A stretch of 64,000 nucleotides of DNA from Pseudevernia furfuracea. Taxonomy: Eukaryota > Ascomycota > Lecanoromycetes > Lecanorales > Parmeliaceae. Shown here piece after piece: positions 56,457-64,000 of the stretch. Under the pieces are notes generated by a model. It was not told the origin of the DNA. It was given only the letters and a program-made list of their open reading frames with translations, and did not search any database. The first letter of the stretch is position 1. Each line of letters starts with the position of its first letter. The stretch spans positions 1,116,001 to 1,180,000 of the forward strand of contig JAIUPT010000038.1 of NCBI GenBank assembly GCA_022315425.1, written 5' to 3'. Both the position numbers and the translations under genes were made by a program.

Positions 56457-58967
56457 ATGTTGAGCTTACGTATAGCTCGTCCACCTCGTCCACCTCATGT
56501 ACAGCTGAGATTTAGCCACGCATGGTACATCCGTCAGCGGCACCCACAGCACCGCCGAGCTTTCACAGTCTCTCCTCCTCTACTTGATGATCCAAAATCA
56601 GACGAGCCCAAGGTAAGATGGTACGAGCAACTACTACCTTGGTCATCCAAGAGACGGCGGGTAGATCCCAACAACCTAGATGCGGACAAGAACGATGAAG
56701 CGAAATGGATCAAGCGTGAGATCAGCCAGCTGGAAGATGAGTTACGAGAAATGGATGGCCCGGTGGGAAAGACTTTGATAGAGCCGTTAATTGCGACGCT
56801 CTCATCGGAAGATCAGCGGAAGGTCAGAGCTGCGATAATGCAGGAGGAGCTCGAAGAAAAGCGAAAAGAACTAGAGCTTGCAGAGGTGAAACGTAGGCTC
56901 GCCAAGCTGGTTCCAAAGAAGGAGGAACTCGAGATACGTTGGGAACTGCCGCCTGAGCAAGGCACATACCTCCGGCATTTGAATACGAACATACAGGAAG
57001 CAGCTGGCAACCTTGAAGACCAAGACCTCCGAAAGAAGCTGTGGAGATCGTACGCTCGCTGCAAAGCAATCCTTCCTCCATTCCTACATCTGATTCCGGA
57101 AAAATCATGGACTGTTCTCTGGGCAAGCCACCATATGATGTCGACGGATCATCCGCAATGGGCTTCTCGTCTAATTACTTTGTCGGAGGACATGCTTTCC
57201 ACCGGGAAAGAGCTGAATATTTATCAGAGGATATTATACATCGAGGGTCTGCGGCATGGAGGGCGTCACGATGAAGCTATCAGCCAATGGCAAAAGCTCA
57301 AGGGTGACCTTGGAGAAGACCAGCAAGCAATCGAAGAATATGAACTGCTAGGAGTCCGATTGTTTGCATCCAATGGAGACCCAGAAAAGGCCGAAAAGAT
57401 CGCACTGAATTACCTGACGCCCGAAGTGTCGGAACATTCTCGGATACTCATCCCCATACTTAGCGCGTGGGCCCAGCGTGGTGATAGCATTGGCATCAAA
57501 CATGCTTGGGCTTTGTATCTTCGCTTCAAAACGCAAGTAGGTGACAACATTACAATGGAAGATTATGACAATATCACCATGAATCTCTTGAATGCTGGAA
57601 GGGCAGACCTTGCTCTGGCCGTTTTCAAAGATCTGATGCTCACTGGGGAGCAGACTGATCAGGGGTCCATAGAGCTTTACAAGAAGGCTGCGAGTTATAT
57701 TAGCAAGTCACAGTCGAGTGCTATAACTCCAGAAGATTTAAATAAGATCTCCCTGGCAGGGCTTATTGCTCTACCAAGGAGGTTTGAAAACAAGTTCTTC
57801 TATGCAACCTGGTTGAAGAAGTTACTTGGTATGGGCGAGGTTGATGCAGCCGCCTCTGTGATTGAGCTGATGTACGAGCGCGGAGTCAGACCAGATTCTA
57901 AACATTTGAATGGGATGATCGGTGCTTGGTTGCGAACTGGGAGTGACAGAAACAGAGAGGCAGCGGAGAAGATGGCTTGGGCCATGGTACACGAGAGACT
58001 CGATCTCGTCAATAGACGTGGACGTCGCGATGCCTTCAATATTCTAGATATGCCCAGCTTTCAAGGTATCGCTGTACCTTCACACCTCAGCCGCACCATT
58101 TCACCAGCAAATATTGAGACGTTCTCCTTGCTTCTCCAACATTACGGGCGGAGAGGCCAGGATGACAATGTACAACTTATGCAAGAGTGCCTTGCAATAG
58201 CTGAGATACCGCCCAACAGCTATTTTATAAATCATCTACTCTACATTGATCTACGAAAAGGGCAGCACCAATCAGCGTGGGAAAGGTATGAGCAAATGTT
58301 CCGCGAAGCAAGACCAGATCTAGAAACATTCGCTTGTCTTTGGGACTGTAAGAAAGCGCATCTCAAGAGCCTCCGGATACGTTCCAAGGATAATTTCCCG
58401 CCATCCCGAAGATTGATGTGGCACATGATGCAATGGTACTCATGTCTGCGACCTGGAGAACCTGCACTAGTCCAAGAGGACTTCAGCAAAGAGCTTCACA
58501 ACCAGATTATCCGCTGCTTCGGCATGGAGACTGACCTGGAGGGTCTCATAGTGGCACTCTACGCTATGAAAGACTCTTTCGGGATATACCCTGACGAAAA
58601 AACCGCTCGGACGGTAAGCCTCAAGATCGGTCGTATGGGGATTGGTGAAAGCAAGAGGCCTGGGCGCCTAAGGAAAGGAAATCCTCAGAGAAAAGCCAAT
58701 GCCGCTAGGATAGTGCAAGCCTTTGCGATCATGACTGAGCGACGTGAGAAATTCTTGGTCGAGGCTGGATTGAATGATCTGCAGCAGTGTGATGCAGATA
58801 TCCAAAAGGAAGAGGGGTTGTTCATATTAGCGGAATTCCTTCGGGCAATTTTGCGAAGGACGACTGTGGATGAGGATGCCGTGGAGGCTAATATAGAGGA
58901 GGCTGCATCGGATATGGGCGTTAGTGGTGTACGGATGGAGGACCCTCTCCCGTCATACAATGTGTAA
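56457..58967 (+). CDS. Mitochondrial pentatricopeptide-repeat protein
   Basis: Single exon, 836 aa. The first 40 residues are Arg/His/Pro-rich without acidic residues, like a mitochondrial presequence. A charged helical region (about 75-155) precedes a long array of helical pairs with PPR spacing, for instance V-I-E-L-M-Y-E-R-G-V-R-P-D-S-K-H-L-N-G-M and A-L-A-V-F-K-D-L-M-L-T-G-E. Fungal proteins of this size and layout act in expression of single mitochondrial mRNAs (Cya-5, Aep and Pet309 types). Which transcript it serves cannot be read from the sequence. It follows MSS116 in the same direction with 292 bp between, which may or may not reflect shared control. Confidence 0.88.
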   Translation: MLSLRIARPPRPPHVQLRFSHAWYIRQRHPQHRRAFTVSPPLLDDPKSDEPKVRWYEQLLPWSSKRRRVDPNNLDADKNDEAKWIKREISQLEDELREMDGPVGKTLIEPLIATLSSEDQRKVRAAIMQEELEEKRKELELAEVKRRLAKLVPKKEELEIRWELPPEQGTYLRHLNTNIQEAAGNLEDQDLRKKLWRSYARCKAILPPFLHLIPEKSWTVLWASHHMMSTDHPQWASRLITLSEDMLSTGKELNIYQRILYIEGLRHGGRHDEAISQWQKLKGDLGEDQQAIEEYELLGVRLFASNGDPEKAEKIALNYLTPEVSEHSRILIPILSAWAQRGDSIGIKHAWALYLRFKTQVGDNITMEDYDNITMNLLNAGRADLALAVFKDLMLTGEQTDQGSIELYKKAASYISKSQSSAITPEDLNKISLAGLIALPRRFENKFFYATWLKKLLGMGEVDAAASVIELMYERGVRPDSKHLNGMIGAWLRTGSDRNREAAEKMAWAMVHERLDLVNRRGRRDAFNILDMPSFQGIAVPSHLSRTISPANIETFSLLLQHYGRRGQDDNVQLMQECLAIAEIPPNSYFINHLLYIDLRKGQHQSAWERYEQMFREARPDLETFACLWDCKKAHLKSLRIRSKDNFPPSRRLMWHMMQWYSCLRPGEPALVQEDFSKELHNQIIRCFGMETDLEGLIVALYAMKDSFGIYPDEKTARTVSLKIGRMGIGESKRPGRLRKGNPQRKANAARIVQAFAIMTERREKFLVEAGLNDLQQCDADIQKEEGLFILAEFLRAILRRTTVDEDAVEANIEEAASDMGVSGVRMEDPLPSYNV

Positions 58968-60067
58968 CAAGAGCGCATTGAAGGAGTTAAGCTCAGGAGC
59001 AAGCATCGTAAACACCTCGCTAGAAAACACCGTGTATCATACATACTCAAAAACTGCCAAAATCTATCACCTCTTGATTATGCCGTTCGGGTTACTGCAT
59101 CTACCTCGGTGGTCCCAAAGCCACACCGCTCGCACTTTCCTATTTGGTTTGGGAGGTGTCTTGGAGACATGAAGAAACCATAGCAACTCCACCGTAATGC
59201 TTGCTTTTCTACTTGACTGGTTTCGTTGGCCAAGACGCCGTATAACATGGCTGAACAAGGCCTCGTAACTCTCAAAGACTTCCCACGAAGGAGTAATCTA
59301 CAACGGTAGTGATGCCAGGGGAAGACTTCTAACGGCTTGGCGATCAGTAATCCACCGAAGGAGCAGATCCCAGCTGATAGCAAGAGTGGTATTGCTCTGG
59401 CCTTGACGGAGGTGTGCCACAAACTTAGAAAAGGAACGACGTACAGAAATCTGGATCGGATTTCTATCGAAGCTGTAGTGAACCATCCCTATGGCGTTAC
59501 TTTGCTCTGCCAAGCCTTGTGTGCGATCCTTTGGTCTGGTCTGAGGACGACAACAAACAGTGGCGGGGGATGAGGCACGAAAGGTACATCCATGCCGGTG
59601 GTCTGCTTCCTGCCCTTGGTCTAATTACTGTACAGATCGCCACCAGATTTTGAACGCTCGAGCCGGTGCTATGACTGGCCAGCAGAACGTCATGCTGGTT
59701 GATTTGGGTTTTAACCCCATGAAGAAGATATCCGACCATTCGCGATCATCAGCAAGATTTGGATAAACCTCAATTGGAGCATAGGAGGATGTCGAATTCG
59801 TTTCCTATCGGAACGAGCCGGGCCCCAGAGCAACCGTCTAAATCCTTACGCATGCTTATGTTGGGTGAGTCAGAGAGCTGCAAAAGTATGGAAAGTCCCA
59901 GCAGGCCCAAGGCGGTCCGGGATCGAGGTCATGCTCCAAAATTGACACGCAGCGTGGCTCTGGGCGTCTTCAAGGAATTGATTAGGAATGTCTTTGGGTT
60001 CCTTCGCGAATGGGTCAAGCTTCGCGATGAACGTGCAAGAGATGGTTGATGGGCACAGCGGCTTTGC
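58968..60067. other. Intergenic, about 1.1 kb, with one weak split frame
   Basis: No firm gene. A plus-strand frame ending at 59583 joins across a 52-nt GT-AG segment (59584-59635) to a frame ending at 59702 and has protein-like composition (D-P-L-V-W-S-E-D-D-N-K-Q-W-R-G), but no start was found. A second frame at 59759-60049 is also unconfirmed. Confidence 0.35.
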
Positions 60068-62857
60068 TTAGTTCTGAACCTCAAGTCTCTTTGTTCGTTT
60101 TGCTTCGTATGGAGGTAGTCCTACGAACGAATTTATCCAGTTGATAACTTCCAGATGCCAATGTAGGCTGTTTTCCTCTTTGAGGACCCAGTGATTTCTG
60201 CGCAACCATTAGCGACCCCTTTAAGCATACATAAACTAGGGCGGTCATTACTCGTCAGGAAACGTTAGAAATTTGCTCTGAATGCCCTTTTCTTGTAACA
60301 CATTGAACATCGCTAAGCCTTCACTTATTGGAAGTCGATAATCCAGCTCATTGTGAATGACTAGCATCGGCGTGGACCAATTCGCAGTGAAGCGCACAGG
60401 GTTCCATTTCTCCCACGAGTCTTGATGTTCATTAAAATACGGCCCACCAAGATCGTGATTGGGGAAATATTGTTCGTCCGAGGCTAGTTGATTTGTCATG
60501 CTGAAGACGCCGTCGTGGCAGACGAGCGCTTTTCATATTGAACATTAGCAGACGTAAAGCAGTAGACCTTGCGGATACATGAGCTCAGAAGTTTGACATA
60601 CCCTTGAATTCTTTCCCCAAAGCATGGCCTTGCATCCAATTGATCATGTAGCCACCATAGCTTGCACCGAGTGCAACAGCACGGTCCGTGTCTACATAAT
60701 CCATGCTTTCCTTGATGTACGCAAATCCACTGACCAGATCTTGATATGGGAGGCCACCCCAAGACTCTTTGATCGCCTTTTCGGAGTCAGCATTTCTTGT
60801 TCGAAGCAGGAAGAGGAATTGTAAGATAGGTCCCGGGAGTAGAAAGGTCCTCCTGCTCCCGAAACATGTCTTATGACTCAACTTCAATACCGAACAGGAA
60901 AGATCATCTCAGAAAAGTACGTACATCAGTGAACGACTGGCCATAGCCTGTGCTGCCTGTCGGATTTGGGGCTACCACGACATCTGTATGAAAATTTCGG
61001 AGTCAGTGTTACCTTTGGATGGTGATCATCGAACCATGAAACGTGTCTACAAAGTAAATACTGCCCAGACATGTTTCAAGAACCCATGCTTGGTCCGAAA
61101 AAGGAAATATGGAAACCGAAAATACTTACAGCCCTGTTCAACGAATACAGCTGGATTCCAACGTGTGCTCCACTGATCGTTCCAAGCACCTACGCAACAT
61201 TCAACGTCAACATATTCACTACACCGTCAATTGACGGTTTGCAATACTACTAGACAGTCATCAGAGACTTACCTTGAGGACCGCCATGAATCAGGTAAGC
61301 TAGGGGATATTTCTGATCGGAGCTGAAGTTGGAAGGCTTCATTACCCAAGCATGGACTTTTTGGCTGGAGCCTTGGAACCAGATTTCTGAAACTTGGTCC
61401 TGCGAAAGGCCAAAAAAAGAGCCATTTCGAGAATTGGAGGAGACGACTCTTGCTTCTGCCGAGCCTGTAGAGTCCAAGATCGAGTAGATGCTGTTGTCTA
61501 CCAGGTTCGAGCCCGAAAGGAAAAGAAAGGACGAGTCTACTCCGAGATTTTGAACTTCATCGACGTGTCCGGCCTGAGGCGTCAAAGGTATTGGCAATCC
61601 GAGGGTGCCCTGTTCATCGGCTGGAACATCAAGCTTGAACAATCGAGACGTTCCTTTGTCCTCTGCAACCAAGAGCAAGGCCTTGCCGTCGCTGCTCCAA
61701 CCAACGGAGCCAGGGCTTTTATCCCACAGTCCCTTCCCATCATCTGACTCGAAAAGTTCAACAGTTGTAGATGATGTCGTGAGATTAGACACGAGAATTC
61801 TGTTTTTGTCGGACTCATATCCGTTCTCCTTCATCTGCAGAAATGCAGCGCTATTGCCGTCTGGTGACAGAACGGGTGAAGAGCTAGCGCCTTCAATGCC
61901 TTGCTTCCCATACTTTTTCGGTTTCGAATATGTAGGCTCTTCTGCGGAGGTATCAATGAAGACATGATAGAAGTTACATTTCGTATTCGTCGCAGGATTC
62001 AATTCAGGATCCTTTGCCACAAAAGCGACACCATTTACACTAATATCAAAATGATCTTTGCCCCCAAAAGGCGGAATTGGGCTCTCTAGGCCTGATCCTT
62101 TCAAAACATTTGTAAGCTTCCCCAAACTATATCTGCCCAGGTTCTCTGTGATGTGCGGTTTCTGTCTTCGGAGAATCCCATGCCATAAAGCATTTCGTTG
62201 CGGTTTCACATAATGGTCCCAATGACGCACCATTAGAGACTCGTATAACATCCCAGTCGAGTACTTCTTCGGCTCGTCTTCTTTCTTGTACAAGGAACCA
62301 TCTAGCTTCGCTTTGGCGGAAACCACAATGGCAAACCGGTCCGCATCCGCATCCAAGGCCTTGAGCTTGACATCTGATATGGGTGCCGGCACAAGACCCG
62401 CGACATAGCTCTTTCCAATCTCGTCCGCACTCCCTACCACCAATTGAGTATGTCCATTTTCCATTGATCTTAGCCACAATAGCTCATTCCCACCTCCTAG
62501 CCAATTTGGCTCACTCGTACCCTCGGCATTAGTAATAAGTGACTGAGTTCCACTACTGATATCCATCACCTTAATCTCCGAGGTCTTTTGGTGTGATTCG
62601 AATGAGTAGGTGGAGACAGTATACACAGCCAGATTTCCAGGGCTGTTCGGAGACGCTGAGCTTCGTCTGGGCGCTGAGAGTAATATTTCGGGCGTGAATT
62701 TGTCTGCAGCTGCCATTTTAAATAGTGGGCCGGAACCCATGGTAATATCAGGTTCCCAAAGTAACTGTGGGCTTTGGGATAAAATAGTATAGGAGAGGAA
62801 AGTTGCGAGACATGCAACAGATAAAAGGGAAAGCGCAACTGTTCGTTCAAGTGTCAT
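60068..62857 (-). CDS. Dipeptidyl-peptidase 5-type serine peptidase (S9 prolyl oligopeptidase family)
   Basis: Six exons: 62857-61273, 61189-61130, 60983-60925, 60776-60602, 60528-60252 and 60197-60068 (761 aa). The N-terminus has one hydrophobic segment (residues 7-25), read as a signal peptide or signal anchor. Residues about 45-490 form the beta-propeller; the alpha/beta-hydrolase domain follows H-G-G-P-Q. The catalytic triad is S607 (G-A-S-Y-G-G), D689 (N-E-L-D-Y-R) and H721 (E-N-H-W-V), each on a different small exon or close to a splice. S9 enzymes of this type remove dipeptides or cleave short peptides; the fungal DPP5 relatives are secreted. Without the last splice the protein would end at E719 and lack the catalytic histidine. 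Seven N-glycosylation-like sequons are not individually verified. Confidence 0.92.
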
Positions 62858-63521
62858 GGCGACTGACTGCAGTCTGCAGTGATACTATTGTTCAATTTGT
62901 CATTTAGACTGGTAGCTGCCCGTAGCTTCTACTTTTCAAAAGGTTGATGGCTGTTTACGGAGTTTGACAACCTCGACAACCAAAAGGTCCTAGACAGCGC
63001 TAGTTACAGCCCTAACCCTACTTTCGGAAGCCGACCCTGTAGCAGGGGACCTTAGAACTATCTTTTATGGGGCCTTATGGAGGCAATGAACCCCAAATGT
63101 AGCTCAACCCGGGCGCAAATCCAAAGCAGAATCCGAGCAACACTTCAGGTAGGGCGTTTTCCGAGATCTTGGCGCAGAAGTCTTTGGTGTCAAGGGCTTT
63201 CGCTGCAGACCTCCGTAATCGAAGCTGAATACTTTTGTCTTGCTTGCGACGAAAGTAGAATGATATTGGTTTGCATCATTCCTAATGCCCGAGATGAAGG
63301 AGGAATGCGAATAATGTGTTCGTTTATACAGCTACTTCCAATGCGTGCTAATCCAATGTGAGAGCTCAGCTCTTTGCAAGCCACAAACAAATACCCAACC
63401 AGGAAATTCAGCTTCCCACAAGCCGCAAACACAGAGGCATTCACCTCATAGTACAGTGCTCTCACCAATACAAGGCCTTCAAATGTTACAGCGAACCGAT
63501 GTCCTCCCTCCACACACACAA
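62858..63521. other. Intergenic, about 660 bp
   Basis: 5' side of the peptidase gene and 3' side of the last gene. No supported feature. Confidence 0.5.
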
Positions 63522-64000
63522 TCATGACCAGTATCCCTTCGACCGCCAGCTTTCCATCTCACGATCCCTATGCTCTCTTTTTGCCATCTCTCTCGCAATA
63601 TACTCCTCCATCTCTCTCCTCATCTCACCCTCTCCTTGACTTGACTCGCAGTTTCTCAAGCCTAAGAACCTCCCAAAGCGCCTCCGCTTGTCCTCGACGC
63701 TCGCAGCTTTCTTGTCCTCCTTCTGCTCTGCCAGCTGCATTATCCTCTTTATCTCTTCCATCTCATCGATCTCTCCTTCCTCCAACTCCTGGTCGGTTGG
63801 CGCCCACCATCTGGCAACGACAGGCATGGGATACCCGAGGCTATATTGACCTGGCGTGCGCTGGTGGTAGAAATGGGCGAGGGAGTCAAGCTGCTCTTCG
63901 GATAAGAGGTGGTAGTGTAGTATCGTTGAGGGAAAGTCTGGGTGTGGAAGGCCTGTCTCTATACTGAGCAGAGGGCAGAGCTGGTGCAGAAGATGGACGA
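63522..64000 (-). CDS. Conserved fungal protein of unknown function, 5' part outside the window
   Basis: The minus-strand frame is open from the right edge to the stop at 63522, giving 159 codons. It includes L-C-P-L-L-S-I-E-T-G-L-P-H-P-D-F-P, then L-L-S-E-E-Q-L-D-S-L-A-H-F-Y-H-Q-R-T-P-G and P-V-V-A-R-W-W, a pattern I associate with a widespread uncharacterised fungal family. The second half is a highly charged helix (E-L-E-E-G-E-I-D-E-M-E-E-I-K-R, then R-R-R-F-G-R-F-L-G-L). The start lies beyond the window. A plus-strand frame over the same bases (63524-63967) is its shadow. Confidence 0.75.
   Translation of the reverse strand, partial: VHLLHQLCPLLSIETGLPHPDFPSTILHYHLLSEEQLDSLAHFYHQRTPGQYSLGYPMPVVARWWAPTDQELEEGEIDEMEEIKRIMQLAEQKEDKKAASVEDKRRRFGRFLGLRNCESSQGEGEMRREMEEYIAREMAKREHRDREMESWRSKGYWS

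Noticed and set aside
63524..63967. 147-codon plus-strand frame at the right edge
   Set aside because: Ser/Leu/Pro-rich shadow of the minus-strand gene, which carries the conserved blocks.
1..64000. Biosynthetic cluster, mobile element or defence-type gene system
   Set aside because: No synthase, transposase, reverse transcriptase, NLR-type or heterokaryon-incompatibility gene was recognised; the genes are mostly core functions on mixed strands.

Overview
The window is 64 kb of nuclear DNA from a filamentous ascomycete (Pezizomycotina). Coding regions are split by many short GT-AG introns of about 35-90 nt, intergenic distances are short, and the protein set is typically fungal. Class is uncertain; Leotiomycetes or a relative is a guess. 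No rRNA, tRNA, CRISPR, prophage or intact transposon was recognised. All exon limits were read by eye from frames, splice motifs and family conservation; no alignment or RNA evidence was available.

Layout, left to right. 0-8.4 kb: 3' end of a vacuolar alpha-mannosidase (AMS1), an Env7/STK16-type kinase, an AK3-type adenylate kinase, a LETM1/Mdm38 inner-membrane protein and a doubtful small minus-strand gene. 9-17.3 kb: a CCCH-zinc-finger/Smr protein, a BTB protein, thioredoxin reductase and a CLIP-170-type microtubule plus-end protein. 17.3-21.2 kb: gene-poor, holding tandem diverged units and an overlooked 113-codon gene. 21.2-27.7 kb: divergent RCL1 and BNA1, then a PWWP protein (Pdp3-like). 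28.4-34.9 kb: a PWI/RS splicing protein, an uncharacterised protein, a 97-aa helical protein, a FAHD1-type hydrolase and a coiled-coil protein. 35.5-44.4 kb: eIF4A, an F-box/JmjC protein, a Ctr copper transporter, a diverged adenylosuccinate lyase and EAF6. 44.5-64 kb: a disordered protein, NOP14, an uncharacterised protein, ORC3, MSS116, a PPR protein, a DPP5-type S9 peptidase and the 3' part of a conserved unknown gene.

Most genes are core housekeeping functions in no operon-like order. Loose themes are ribosome biogenesis and translation (RCL1, NOP14, eIF4A, Smr protein), mitochondria (LETM1, AK3, MSS116, PPR), chromatin and replication (Pdp3-like, EAF6, JmjC, ORC3), NAD synthesis (BNA1), purine metabolism (ADSL-like) and redox control (TRR1). 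Several genes are divergent pairs sharing an upstream region (RCL1/BNA1, PWI/unknown, eIF4A/JmjC, ADSL/EAF6, NOP14/unknown, ORC3/MSS116).

I found no convincing new multi-gene system. The most useful non-routine observations are microexons encoding conserved motifs, very short introns, small genes visible only after splicing, a tandem unit with conserved exon/intron layout, and a fast-evolving ADSL-type gene.
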